Positions 27,977 to 37,230 of a DNA stretch of 64,000 nucleotides are shown in pieces. The stretch comes from Eisenbergiella tayi (GTDB lineage Bacteria; Bacillota; Clostridia; Lachnospirales; Lachnospiraceae): positions 132,442-196,441 of the forward strand of contig NZ_MPDJ01000008.1 of NCBI RefSeq assembly GCF_001881565.1, in the 5' to 3' direction. Made by a program: the position numbers and the translations under genes. The notes beneath the pieces were generated by a model that made no database searches, was not told the DNA's origin, and saw nothing but the letters and a program-made list of their open reading frames with translations. Every line of letters starts with the position of its first letter. Positions within the stretch are counted from its first letter, which is position 1.

Positions 27977-29392
27977 ATGAAAAAGATGAGAAAAGCAGTA
28001 TCGATTCTGTTGGCAGGGTGCCTTGTTCTGGGGCTGAGCGCCTGCGGGGGGACGAAGAATGCCGCGCAGGATGCGGTTTCACAGACCGCTGCCGGGCAAA
28101 AGGAGGATGGCGGCACGGCAGAACCCGCTGCGGATAACAAAACCGCGGATACCGGGGAAAAGGTGGAAATTTCTTTTTCCATGGCGGCTTATTCCAATGA
28201 AGTGGATGGCTGGACAGCCATGATTGATGAGGCAAACCGTCAGTTGGAGGCGGAAGGAAAAAATATTGCCATTAAGATCAATAAAGTGCCCTGTACCGGA
28301 TGGCCGGAATATTATCAGAAGGTTATTACGCAGATGGCAGGCGGCAGTGCTCCTGATATCGGCAGGATCGCTGAATCCTATATGCCCATGCTTATCAACA
28401 AAGGGCAGGTGGTTGATCTGACGGATTATATGGCAAATGATTTCGACATGAGCCAGTATTATGAAAAAACCTTTGAAAATTCCGCATTTGCAGACGGCCG
28501 TTATTATGGCCTGCCCTCCGGCCTGAATTATTATCTGGTGTATTATAATAAAGATATGTTTGATGCGGCAGGTTTGGAATATCCATCGGCAGACTGGAAC
28601 AAAGCTTCCAGCTTTGAGGAATATAAGAATATGGCAAAAGCCCTTACCGGCGGGGAAGGCGCAACAAAAACATATGGATTTTCAGCAGGGCCTTATATGG
28701 CTGCGGTTGGTATGTTTAATAAATCATTAGGCGGCAATAACGTGTTTGATGATAACGGAGCGCCTACTATGAATGACTCTGTCAGCAAAGAAGTGTATGC
28801 ATGGTTCGATGAAATGCTGCGTGTTGATTACAGTATGCCCCGCCCTACAGATACAAAGGTAATGGGAGCGTTTGATATGTTCAAAGCGGGACGCCTGGGC
28901 ATGATACTGGACGGAACATGGTGGCTGGGAGCTATCAAGGATATTAAGGACTTTAACGTGGGTATAGCAGCTATTCCTTCAGGAACAGGCGGCGAGGCTT
29001 TTACAAGCCAGTTCGTGGATTCCTTTGTTATCTTTAAAGGAAGCAAACACGAAGCGGAAGCATGGGAAGCCGTAAAGGCTATCATGAGCACTCCTGCTTT
29101 CCAGGCGCTGGCTAAAACCGGTGTGGGCGGTGTTCCTGTGGCAAAGGATGTTGCTAATTCGGTTATTGACGAAAGCCTGGGAAGCGCGGTAGACGAAAAT
29201 GGTAAGAAATGTGCGGAGGAAGGGATGAACCATACGATTAAGGTTCCTTACAATTCTTATTACCAGGAAGCCGATCAGAAGGTAAATAACGTGATGGATG
29301 AATGGCTTTTGGGGAAAATATCCTCCGATCAGTTTGCAGAAAATGTACAGCAGATTCTCGTGGATTATGCTGCAAAAGATGCGTCTCAATAA
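27977..29392 (+). CDS. Sugar ABC transporter substrate-binding lipoprotein
   Basis: A 471-residue lipoprotein with the signal MKKMRKAVSILLAGCLVLGL and lipobox LSAC, a Thr/Ala/Glu-rich linker to about residue 65, then a MalE-like extracellular binding domain. AAGGAGG precedes the ATG. A hairpin terminator follows the gene. The ligand is unknown; the YesN/YesM pair just downstream probably controls this transporter, as is common in Firmicutes. Confidence 0.92.
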   Translation: MKKMRKAVSILLAGCLVLGLSACGGTKNAAQDAVSQTAAGQKEDGGTAEPAADNKTADTGEKVEISFSMAAYSNEVDGWTAMIDEANRQLEAEGKNIAIKINKVPCTGWPEYYQKVITQMAGGSAPDIGRIAESYMPMLINKGQVVDLTDYMANDFDMSQYYEKTFENSAFADGRYYGLPSGLNYYLVYYNKDMFDAAGLEYPSADWNKASSFEEYKNMAKALTGGEGATKTYGFSAGPYMAAVGMFNKSLGGNNVFDDNGAPTMNDSVSKEVYAWFDEMLRVDYSMPRPTDTKVMGAFDMFKAGRLGMILDGTWWLGAIKDIKDFNVGIAAIPSGTGGEAFTSQFVDSFVIFKGSKHEAEAWEAVKAIMSTPAFQALAKTGVGGVPVAKDVANSVIDESLGSAVDENGKKCAEEGMNHTIKVPYNSYYQEADQKVNNVMDEWLLGKISSDQFAENVQQILVDYAAKDASQ

Positions 29393-29411
29393 GAAAATGT
29401 AGTTTTGGCAA

Positions 29412-29437
29412 AGACCCTGCAGGCTGCAGGGTTTTTA
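29412..29437 (+). terminator. Terminator after second sugar-binding lipoprotein
   Basis: ACCCTGCA (29414-29421) pairs with TGCAGGGT (29425-29432) and is followed by a T run. The loop is short (3 nt). Read-through to the response regulator gene may occur. Confidence 0.75.
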
Positions 29438-29461
29438 CCGTCTTAATATGAAGGGGAAATC

Positions 29462-31090
29462 ATGCACAAGGTTTTGATTGTAGACGATGACTGGCTGATT
29501 TTGGAAGATATCTGTAATCTGATACATTGGGAGAACTGTGGATTTCAGGCTCCGCTGACCGCACAAAGTGCTGGGCAGGCTTTAAAAATATTGGAAGAAA
29601 TACCGGTGGAACTGGTGATTACGGATATCTCCATGCCTGAAATCAGCGGTGTGGAATTAATCCTGCAGGCAAAGCAGATCTGCCCGGATATAGTTTTTGC
29701 CGTATTGAGCAATTATGATGATTTCCTGTATGTGAAGGAAGCCATGAAGGCGGGAGCTGTGGAATATCTCCTTAAGTATGAGATTGAAAGAGAGAATCTG
29801 AAAAAGTTCCTGATGCAGATGGAAAAGGAAATACAGGCGAAAAAGCGCTCCATTCAGGAACAGGAACAGCTGTTTCAGATGCAGAAGGATGCACGTTATG
29901 ACCTGGGCTGTCTTTTCTGGCAGCAGGTATATCAGGATCAACTGGATTACCGGAGGATGTATGACCAGGCCCTGCGACTGGAGATTCCTGTGAACGGGGG
30001 AGCCTGGATCCCTGTGCTCGTTGAATTTGAAGACCGGGAAAAACTGAAGGATGCGGAAGGATTATGGAAGAAGCTGGAGAATGCCGCCCTGCGTGCAGGC
30101 GGGGAATGCAGGATTTATGGAGCTCCTGTTAAGGAAGGGCTTTTATTTCTGGCAGTCTTTATCCCGGAAGTGAGTTTTCTTATAATAATTACCCTGATGA
30201 CAAAGCTTTTGAATATACTGCAGGAAGTATTTACCTATATGGATATGTCTGTCTTTATGTGTGCAGGCCGGATCTGCATGCAGCTGAAGGAACTTCCGGA
30301 AGGGCTCCGCGGGATGCATGAATACTGCCATCTTCGTTTTTACCGGGGGTACAGGACTATTACGGACAATATTTCCGGTCTGGTGGAAAAAGGGGCTTTT
30401 CCGGAGGATGGCTGTAAAAAAGGTGAGTTTCCTTTTGCGGAATGGGAAGAACTTATTTCAGTCATGGCAACGGAAAGCCCGGAGAAGGTTGAGAAAAGTT
30501 ATGAGGAATTCCGTCAGGCCGTTGTCCGCCAGGAGCCGCCGGAACAGATTCTGAAGCGGGAAACGGCCGGGAAGCTGCGTGATTTTCGTGAAAGCATGGA
30601 AAATCAGGAAAAAAGGCTGTCCGAACTTGAGAATGCATCCACGTGTTCCGCTTTTTTTGAACAGCTGAAAGAGATTGTCAGTGAGTGCGGTAAGGCGGTT
30701 TCCTTTCTGCAGAAGATATCCAGAAGAGAAATACGGGAAACAGTAGTATATCTGTTTCAGCATTATGAGGAAACCGTTACCTTAAATCAGCTGGCGGAGA
30801 TGGCCTGCATGAGCCGAGCCTATTTCTGTAAGATATTTAAGGATGAGGTGGGAATGAATTATACGGATTTACTGAATCAAATCCGTATAGGCCATGCCAT
30901 GCAGCTGCTTCAGAAAAGCAGTCTGCACACAAGGGAGGTGGCGCTTTTGTCGGGCTTCACGGATTATCGTTACTTTTGCAGGCTTTTTAAAATGATGACA
31001 GGAAAAACCTGTGGGGAATACCGGAAAAGTAGTCTGATGGAAAAAGAAGAGGGGAGAGGAGAAGGAGATAATGCCGCATATCAGCCTTAA
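29462..31090 (+). CDS. YesN-like response regulator with AraC DNA-binding domain
   Basis: A 542-residue regulator: receiver domain at residues 1-120 with acidic pocket D8-D10 and phosphoacceptor D55 (TDISMPE), a long middle region of about 300 residues, and two AraC helix-turn-helices at the C-terminus (LNQLAEMACMSRAYFCKIFKDE and VALLSGFTDYRYFCRLFK). The middle region is longer than a bare linker and unassigned. The gene overlaps the sensor kinase by 20 bases, so they form a pair. Such systems usually switch on neighbouring carbohydrate transporters. Confidence 0.92.
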   Translation: MHKVLIVDDDWLILEDICNLIHWENCGFQAPLTAQSAGQALKILEEIPVELVITDISMPEISGVELILQAKQICPDIVFAVLSNYDDFLYVKEAMKAGAVEYLLKYEIERENLKKFLMQMEKEIQAKKRSIQEQEQLFQMQKDARYDLGCLFWQQVYQDQLDYRRMYDQALRLEIPVNGGAWIPVLVEFEDREKLKDAEGLWKKLENAALRAGGECRIYGAPVKEGLLFLAVFIPEVSFLIIITLMTKLLNILQEVFTYMDMSVFMCAGRICMQLKELPEGLRGMHEYCHLRFYRGYRTITDNISGLVEKGAFPEDGCKKGEFPFAEWEELISVMATESPEKVEKSYEEFRQAVVRQEPPEQILKRETAGKLRDFRESMENQEKRLSELENASTCSAFFEQLKEIVSECGKAVSFLQKISRREIRETVVYLFQHYEETVTLNQLAEMACMSRAYFCKIFKDEVGMNYTDLLNQIRIGHAMQLLQKSSLHTREVALLSGFTDYRYFCRLFKMMTGKTCGEYRKSSLMEKEEGRGEGDNAAYQP

Positions 31091-32840
31091 ATACAAGCTG
31101 TCTGTTTTTCTGATATTATTGACCCTGCTTCCAACTCTGACTACAGGAATTTTTTCATATCGGGTATTGCTGAAGTCCCTTACGGAAAACACGCAGAAAA
31201 GCGAAATGAGTATCCTGGAAAACCAGATGACTAATTTCGATTTGGCCATGCACAATTTTGAGACTATTCTGAATGATCTGGTCACTTCTGAGTCTACTCA
31301 GGGATTCCTTCAGTTCAGGAAAGAAAAAGAAAGTGAAATATATTATTCCGATCTTCTGCTTTTGACATCCAAACTGGACTCTTTGATAAGCCAGCGGGGA
31401 GATTCCCTGAATATGGCGGCGTTTTTATGGAATGACGGTGATCTTCCTCTGATAAGGGGAAATAGCGGCGGGATGAATCTTGCCGGGGATTATACCAAAA
31501 GGGAGCCTTTTTCCGGTTTCCTTCAGGCTGATGCTTCTATCCACTGGAAGGTATTTACAGAAGGGGAGGAGCCGGTTATCTATGCCTATCGGACTATTTA
31601 TGATGCTTCTGCAAATGCAAATATCGGGGTGGCGCTGATTAATTTTACATCGGAGTATTATAAAGAACTTCTGACAAGGACGATGGATAAAGGTGCTTTT
31701 TATGTCCTTTTGGATGGAGAGGACAGAATTGTCTATACGGACGGTGCATCCGTGGAAGAGGAGGCAAAGCTGCAGGAACTGCTTTGGAAGGAGGGGGCGG
31801 GAGGCGTTCTTTCAGGGGAAAAAGGAGTAGTTTCCCTCCTTCTGGAGGATAGAACGTATCTTGTGAGCTTTGCCGAATCGGAAACCAATGGCTGGACATA
31901 TTTGTATTTTAATCCTTTGACCAATATTAATGAGTCGATTCATGCCATTACCTGGCTGGTATTATTTGTTATGGCGCTCACAGCCATTCTGGCCGTGATA
32001 GCGGCTGTGGTTTTGTACCATTATCTGAATACTCCAATCGGACGGCTAAGCAAAGCGATGGCTAATATGGAAAAGGGAATTTTGGAGACCCGGGTGGATA
32101 TTCCCAGAAGAGATGAATTAGGGCAGCTGGGAGATGGCTTTAATCAGATGTCGGAAAAAATCAGGAATTTAATCAGCGATATAGAGAAAGAGCAGAACGA
32201 GAAAAGAAGGGCGGAAATTCATTTCCTTCAGGCACAGATCACTCCTCATTTCCTTTATAACACTCTTAATTCTATTAAATCTCTGGCCAGGCTTAAACGT
32301 ACGGAGGACGCAGCGGATATGACCACTTCTCTGATATCCCTGCTTCGGCTTGTGAACAGCGGAGACGAGATCATCACCCTGTCACAGGAACTGGAGTATG
32401 TAAAAAATTATGCGGCCATTATGTCCTTTCGGAGAAACCAGAATTTTCAAATCAGGGCGGAACTGGATGCTGGAACGGAGAACTGCAGGATTCCCAAATT
32501 CTCTCTGCAGCCTTTTGTGGAAAACAGCATTATACATGGATTTTCAGAATCAGGAATGGAAAACGGAAATGAGGAATATCAGATTCTGGTACGCGCTTAT
32601 TTTGAGGAAAGCAGGCTCTGCGTTCAGGTTGCAGATAATGGCAAAGGCTTCCGGACGGAAACAATTGCGGAAAAGCCCGAGGAAAATGGGATACGGTTCA
32701 GCCATATAGGAATGGCGAATGTGGAAGAACGGATTCATCTTTACTTTGGAAAAGAGTATGGGATAAAAGTAGACAGTACTCCGGGGAAGGGAACTGTTGT
32801 TTATTTAACTCTGCCGGGTAAGGATAGTGATAATTTATGA
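31071..32840 (+). CDS. YesM-like sensor histidine kinase
   Basis: A 589-residue membrane kinase: first membrane segment at about 8-30, a large extracellular sensor domain, second membrane segment near 295-320, HAMP at about 320-375, then the His_kinase domain with phosphoacceptor H393 in QAQITPHFLYNTLNSIKSL and a C-terminal ATPase (ENSIIHG, DNGKGF, GIGMANVEERIHLYFG). It phosphorylates the regulator encoded immediately upstream, in response to an extracellular signal, presumably a sugar or the loaded binding protein. Confidence 0.93.
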   Translation: MPHISLKYKLSVFLILLTLLPTLTTGIFSYRVLLKSLTENTQKSEMSILENQMTNFDLAMHNFETILNDLVTSESTQGFLQFRKEKESEIYYSDLLLLTSKLDSLISQRGDSLNMAAFLWNDGDLPLIRGNSGGMNLAGDYTKREPFSGFLQADASIHWKVFTEGEEPVIYAYRTIYDASANANIGVALINFTSEYYKELLTRTMDKGAFYVLLDGEDRIVYTDGASVEEEAKLQELLWKEGAGGVLSGEKGVVSLLLEDRTYLVSFAESETNGWTYLYFNPLTNINESIHAITWLVLFVMALTAILAVIAAVVLYHYLNTPIGRLSKAMANMEKGILETRVDIPRRDELGQLGDGFNQMSEKIRNLISDIEKEQNEKRRAEIHFLQAQITPHFLYNTLNSIKSLARLKRTEDAADMTTSLISLLRLVNSGDEIITLSQELEYVKNYAAIMSFRRNQNFQIRAELDAGTENCRIPKFSLQPFVENSIIHGFSESGMENGNEEYQILVRAYFEESRLCVQVADNGKGFRTETIAEKPEENGIRFSHIGMANVEERIHLYFGKEYGIKVDSTPGKGTVVYLTLPGKDSDNL

Positions 32841-32873
32841 GAAAATAGGACACACATTCCAAACAGGAGGGCC

Positions 32874-32940
32874 TTTGTGCGGGAAAGGGAAGCCTGTATA
32901 CTGAAAAGCATCATAACAAGCAGAAAAGGAGGTTTATTCG
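32874..32940 (+). promoter_or_regulatory. Likely promoter and ribosome site of the TIM-barrel hydrolase gene
   Basis: TATACT at 32897-32902 has a weak -35-like TTTGTG 17 bp upstream. AAAGGAGG (about 32926-32933) supports the ATG at 32941. Confidence 0.35.
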
Positions 32941-34569
32941 ATGCAGGATTTAAGTTTTACATTTCCAACCCCACATTTTTTTCTGAAGGGGATTGAATTT
33001 TCCATCATGATTTACACATTTCGGAATGCTTATGCCCCTGATGAGGCCGGGATGGTCGTTACACAGGAAAAGGAAGAATTGACGGCAGCCGGAAACGGGC
33101 TGTGTTTTGCCGGAGGGCAGATGAAGGTGCCGGGGTATGTAAAAGTGCATGCCAGAGCCTGTGAAAACGGGATACGGATTAAGGCGGCTGCACAGATTGA
33201 CAGTTATGAAGAAGATATACGCTGCATAAAAGTTACCATTCATGGAATAGCCGAGGGGAAACTGATTAATCTTATCGATTCCAGGCCCAGAGAGATTCCG
33301 CCCGAAGGCCTGAATCTGAAATATCCGGAAGGCTGGCGCGATGTGGGAACGCCGCTTGTAATTTTACAGACAACGGAGGGAAGGCTGAACTATTACCGCT
33401 CCCTGGATACTTCAGTGAGGGATAAGCGTTTTGTTTTTGTCCGTACAGGAAAAGAGCTTGCGGCGGAATTGATTTTTGAGGAAAATGCCGCACAGATGTC
33501 GGGAAGAATAGAAACCCCGGAATGGGAAGTAGGGCAGGGAGAGAGTATGGAAGCTGTCTATGAGCCTCACCGGCTTCATGTGGAAAAAAGTTATGGTCTT
33601 GTGCCATGGGAAAAAAGGGAGGATGTACCGGATTGGGCCAGGGAAATATCACTGGTTGCCGCTGTTCATTGTCAGCATTGGACCGGTTATATATTCAATG
33701 ACTATGAACAGGTGCTGGAGAATCTGAAAAAGATTTGTGAACAGGTGGAAGGACGCCGTGTGCTCGCTTATCTGCCCGGCTGGGAAGGACGATATTACTG
33801 GAAGTATGGAAATTATTCCCCGGATGAACGAATGGGAGGAAAGGAAGGCTTCCTGAAATTATGTCAGGGAGCAAAGGAGCTGGGCGTCCACGTAATGCCT
33901 ATGTTCGGGATAAATATTGTGGGAACCCATTTTGATAATTATGAGGAATGGGGACTGCCTTCCGAATTCCGGGGACCGGGAGGAAATCAGTATGGCGGCA
34001 GCGTGGATTGGGATGGATCCCGCCATTACGATCATGCATCCAACCGCAATCTGAACCCGGCGGCACCCAGATGGCAGAACCGGCTGTATTCCCAGGTGAC
34101 GGGGCTGATGGATGAGTATGGTTTTGACGCGGCATTTTTTGATATCGCTGCGGTATGGATGAACGATCCTAACCATAACCTTTATGACGGGGTCAAACAG
34201 CTGATGAAACGGCTGAAGGCTCATAATCCTGAACTGCTTTTATCCGGAGAGGCCTGGTACGATGGTCTTGCAGCCTGCATTCCGCTTCTTCAGTGCGGGC
34301 ACACGGACGGAGTCCTGCATTGGCATGACGAAGCCTATGCGCCCATGTTTGATACCTATGCCAGGGGCTTCGGGCATCTGTGTCTTGGAGATGTATCGAG
34401 AGGGAGTACCGGGGTACATGAGCTGGGATATAACCCTATCCAAAGATGCCCGCTGAGAAAGGGAATTATCCCTACAATCACCATTGTAGACGGCACATTG
34501 GAGAAAGCGCCGTTAAAGGCCGCAGAGATATTTGCGGATGCAAACAAATATGCGGAGATGTTTCTGTAA
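32941..34569 (+). CDS. Putative TIM-barrel glycoside hydrolase, unassigned family
   Basis: A 542-residue cytoplasmic protein (no signal peptide). The first 230 residues look like beta-sandwich. The C-terminal part has barrel-strand motifs seen in clan-D/GH-H-like glycosidases: VLAYLPGWEGRYYWKYG, LGVHVMPMFG, YGFDAAFFDIAAVW (candidate acidic residue D) and LLLSGEAWYDGL (candidate E). I do not recognise a specific CAZy family. Its location after a sugar transporter and two-component system supports a glycan role. The start is fixed by AAAGGAGG. It ends convergent to the PAS-GGDEF gene. Confidence 0.65.
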   Translation: MQDLSFTFPTPHFFLKGIEFSIMIYTFRNAYAPDEAGMVVTQEKEELTAAGNGLCFAGGQMKVPGYVKVHARACENGIRIKAAAQIDSYEEDIRCIKVTIHGIAEGKLINLIDSRPREIPPEGLNLKYPEGWRDVGTPLVILQTTEGRLNYYRSLDTSVRDKRFVFVRTGKELAAELIFEENAAQMSGRIETPEWEVGQGESMEAVYEPHRLHVEKSYGLVPWEKREDVPDWAREISLVAAVHCQHWTGYIFNDYEQVLENLKKICEQVEGRRVLAYLPGWEGRYYWKYGNYSPDERMGGKEGFLKLCQGAKELGVHVMPMFGINIVGTHFDNYEEWGLPSEFRGPGGNQYGGSVDWDGSRHYDHASNRNLNPAAPRWQNRLYSQVTGLMDEYGFDAAFFDIAAVWMNDPNHNLYDGVKQLMKRLKAHNPELLLSGEAWYDGLAACIPLLQCGHTDGVLHWHDEAYAPMFDTYARGFGHLCLGDVSRGSTGVHELGYNPIQRCPLRKGIIPTITIVDGTLEKAPLKAAEIFADANKYAEMFL

Positions 34570-34616
34570 GGATATATGTTATAAAAGGTATTAAGGCCGG
34601 GGGATAAAGTACAGAA

Positions 34617-35519
34617 TCAGTCAGAAGTCACGCGGTTTTTCCCGGCCTTTTTCCCCTGATACATACAATGATCCGCGCGTTCCAGAATAGAGGCCGGCGT
34701 ATCATCATTCCTTATCAGGGCGATTCCGACGGATACGGAGATATGCAGAGCGGTGTCTTCATGGGCAACCTCTGTGTTCAGGACCATCTGCCGGAATTTT
34801 TCGGCGATGATGGGAGCATCATAATCATTGACAACGGAATAGATCCCTACGAATTCTTCTCCTCCCCACCGGCCGATCAAATCATTACGGTTCATATTTT
34901 TCTTTATGCTGGAAGCGATATTTACCAGCACTCTGTCGCCTGTATCATGGCCATACTCATTATTGAAATGACTGAAATCATCAATATCCGCAAAAAGTAC
35001 CGCAAATAAACGGCCAAACCGTTTATACTCATTTAATTTGTAATTTAAAAAGCTTTCCAGGTAACGGCGGTTCGGAAGCTGGGTGAGGGCATCATGCATG
35101 GCGATGCCGGAAAGATGTTCTACCAGATTATCTTCATAGACTGTAGGGGAATTCTGAGTAAAGATTTCAATGGCTCCCACGATTTCCCCGTTCTTTTTCA
35201 TTGGAGAGATATTAACTAATATGGGAATACGGTAACCATCCTTATGCCGTACAAAAACGCGGGCCTGACGCTGTTTTCCGTCTATAATGGTAGCAAACAG
35301 AGGACAGCCGATAACGCACAGCGGCCTGCCATCCTCATCGATATGATTAAGTATGTTATCCTGACATTGCCTGCCCATGATTTCATCGGCACTGTAGCCG
35401 GTGATCCGTTCCGCTGCCTTATTCCAGAAAAGGATTCTCCGGTCAAGGTCGACGAAATAGACTCCGTCATTCAGGTTATTTATAATAGTAAGGTACAATT
35501 CATCCATTTCAAATTCCAT
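34617..35519 (-). CDS. PAS-GGDEF diguanylate cyclase
   Basis: A 300-residue soluble protein: PAS domain at about 8-125 (GVYFVDLDRRILFWNKAAERITGY) and GGDEF domain at about 140-300 with the active-site signature GGEEF in IGRWGGEEF, as well as DALTQLPNRR and DIDDFSHFNNEYGH. It should make cyclic di-GMP from GTP under control of the PAS sensor. No membrane segment is visible. The RxxD inhibitory site five residues before GGEEF is not evident. AGGAG precedes the ATG. No obvious partner effector lies next to it. Confidence 0.9.
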   Translation of the reverse strand: MEFEMDELYLTIINNLNDGVYFVDLDRRILFWNKAAERITGYSADEIMGRQCQDNILNHIDEDGRPLCVIGCPLFATIIDGKQRQARVFVRHKDGYRIPILVNISPMKKNGEIVGAIEIFTQNSPTVYEDNLVEHLSGIAMHDALTQLPNRRYLESFLNYKLNEYKRFGRLFAVLFADIDDFSHFNNEYGHDTGDRVLVNIASSIKKNMNRNDLIGRWGGEEFVGIYSVVNDYDAPIIAEKFRQMVLNTEVAHEDTALHISVSVGIALIRNDDTPASILERADHCMYQGKKAGKNRVTSD

Positions 35520-35642
35520 TTTATCTGCTCCTGTATCCTGTATAATTTTATGAAAGGTAAAGATTCATTCGTACATATAAATTCGGCTGAAAACGTATAA
35601 AAGATAAGGTGCAAAATGGAAATTTTTTTCCAGCAGGAACGA

Positions 35643-35903
35643 TTATCCTCTCAAAGCATCAATTTCCGAAATATCTTTTTCCAGCCGGCGTTCCTTTGCA
35701 ACAGATACAGCCGGTGAAAGGGGCGGACGGGAATCTCCCGGACAGGCGAACTGCCGGCTGAATTCCAGATTGGCCTGTATCAGGTTATATTCCAGAAGAA
35801 ACTGCAGGGTCTGGGTCAGGCATTCCGTTTGTTTGCAGTTTACATCACAGAGGTCTTTCAGTGAGTGGGAGAGGTTGAGAATATCCAGGGAAGTAATAGC
35901 CAT
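35643..35903 (-). CDS. Small hypothetical protein
   Basis: An 86-residue protein starting MAITSLDILNLSHSLKD, with the ribosome site AGGAG upstream; longer starts lack one. It has Cys pairs (CDVNCKQTEC) and a basic tail, with no membrane segment. I do not recognise its family. It lies just before a long inverted-repeat element and on the opposite strand to the LytTR system. Confidence 0.5.
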   Translation of the reverse strand: MAITSLDILNLSHSLKDLCDVNCKQTECLTQTLQFLLEYNLIQANLEFSRQFACPGDSRPPLSPAVSVAKERRLEKDISEIDALRG

Positions 35904-35969
35904 GGCCTGCTCCTGTATTTTTCCATTTATATATTGTATTGGTGTGAAAAGAATTATGTGCATGGAAAG

Positions 35970-36359
35970 TGTTACAGTTCACTCCCAGCTGCCCCTCCTG
36001 CACGCGATGTCCCCTTGTCCTTTGGCTGTCGCCTGCCTGCTGGCTCACTCATTTTATCAGGCGGCGTACCATATGGATCGTCAGCTGTAGACAAAAACAG
36101 GGGCTGTTTCTAACCATTTTATACCTATACTCCGCTGCCAACGCGGCTGAACTCCTCCCTTTGGTCGTCAAACATCGCCGCTAAGGGCGGGCAGTGGAGC
36201 ACAGGTACAAAATGGTAAGAAACAGCTCCCTGTTTTTGAGATACAGCTGACGATCCATATGGTACGCCGCCTGATAAAATGAGTGAGCCAGCAGGCAGGC
36301 GACAGCCAAAGGACAAGGGGACAGCGCGCAGGAGGGGCAGCTGGGAGTGAACTGTAACA
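35970..36359. repeat. 390-bp long inverted-repeat element (MITE-like)
   Basis: Two arms of about 170 bp (35970-36139 and 36190-36359) are near-perfect reverse complements around a 50-bp centre, which has its own GCGGC/GCCGC pair. The ends read TGTTACAGTTCAC and GTGAACTGTAACA. The flanks GGAAAG and GGAAGG could be a target duplication with one mismatch. No transposase is inside; the short frames in the arms mirror each other and look non-coding. Either a MITE moved by an outside transposase or a long-hairpin RNA. Confidence 0.85.
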
Positions 36360-36484
36360 GGAAGGCAGATTTAGAAAATAGTAACAATTAGGTTTTTATT
36401 GTAATTGAAAATTATCAGGTGTAAAATAAAACTGCTCCGTGAAACTTGGAATTTTATGCTGAAAGATGGAAGACGGTGCTTACA

Positions 36485-37222
36485 ATGCCTTTTATTACGA
36501 TATGTGATGACAGTCTGCAGGATTTGATGTATATGGAGAAAATGCTTTATCATTACAGGGAGAGGAATCCTGATAGTTTGTTTGCTGTTAATAAGTACTC
36601 GGATCCGGGAAAGCTGTATGCCAGGATTGAGGAAGGGGAGTATGCGGATATTTATATTCTTGATATTCTGATGCCGGATAAATCCGGGATAGAGTTGGGG
36701 AATCTGATTCGTGCCCAAAAACGTAAAAGTATTATAATGTATACTACGACATCGGTGGATTATGCGCTGGAGGCTTATCAGGTGCTTGCATGCAGGTATT
36801 TGGTGAAGCCGTTGGAAGAGGCGGTGTTTCAGGAGGCGGTGCAGTATGCCCTTATGCAGGCGGAATTGAACCGGGAACCGGTTTTCCGGATTAAAACGGC
36901 GGAGGGAGTTCTGACTTTTGCCTATTCCGGTATTTTGTATGTGGAATGCAGGCAGCGGAGTCTGTATCTTTATGCAAAGGATGGGACATGTATTCATAGT
37001 ATTGTGCTGCGCAGGCCTTTTGAAAAGGCGGTGGAGGAGCTGCTTGACAGCTGGACTTTCGTGCAGATACATAAGTCTTATGTGGTAAATATGGAATATA
37101 TCAGCCGGTATAAGCAGGACAGCGTCACAATGGAAAACGGACAGATACTGCCGGTCAGCCGGAACAAAGCTCCCTGGGTTAAACGGAAATATCTGGGCTT
37201 TATGACCGATAAGTACAGATAG
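36485..37222 (+). CDS. LytTR-family response regulator
   Basis: A 245-residue AgrA/LytR-type regulator: receiver domain with D8, D9 and phosphoacceptor D60 (YILDILMPD), and a C-terminal LytTR DNA-binding domain (from about 145: FRIKTAEGVLTFAYSGILYVECRQRSL; FVQIHKSYVVNMEYI). ATG 36485 is chosen; the upstream TTG at 36446 lacks a ribosome site. It is followed after 8 bases by its kinase. Candidate targets include the adhesin gene downstream. Confidence 0.92.
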   Translation: MPFITICDDSLQDLMYMEKMLYHYRERNPDSLFAVNKYSDPGKLYARIEEGEYADIYILDILMPDKSGIELGNLIRAQKRKSIIMYTTTSVDYALEAYQVLACRYLVKPLEEAVFQEAVQYALMQAELNREPVFRIKTAEGVLTFAYSGILYVECRQRSLYLYAKDGTCIHSIVLRRPFEKAVEELLDSWTFVQIHKSYVVNMEYISRYKQDSVTMENGQILPVSRNKAPWVKRKYLGFMTDKYR

Positions 37223-37230
37223 GGGGGCGT

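Noticed and set aside
35969-36387. Several 60-105 codon frames in both arms of the inverted repeat
   Set aside because: The same peptides appear mirrored on both strands, lack good ribosome sites, and are explained by the palindrome.
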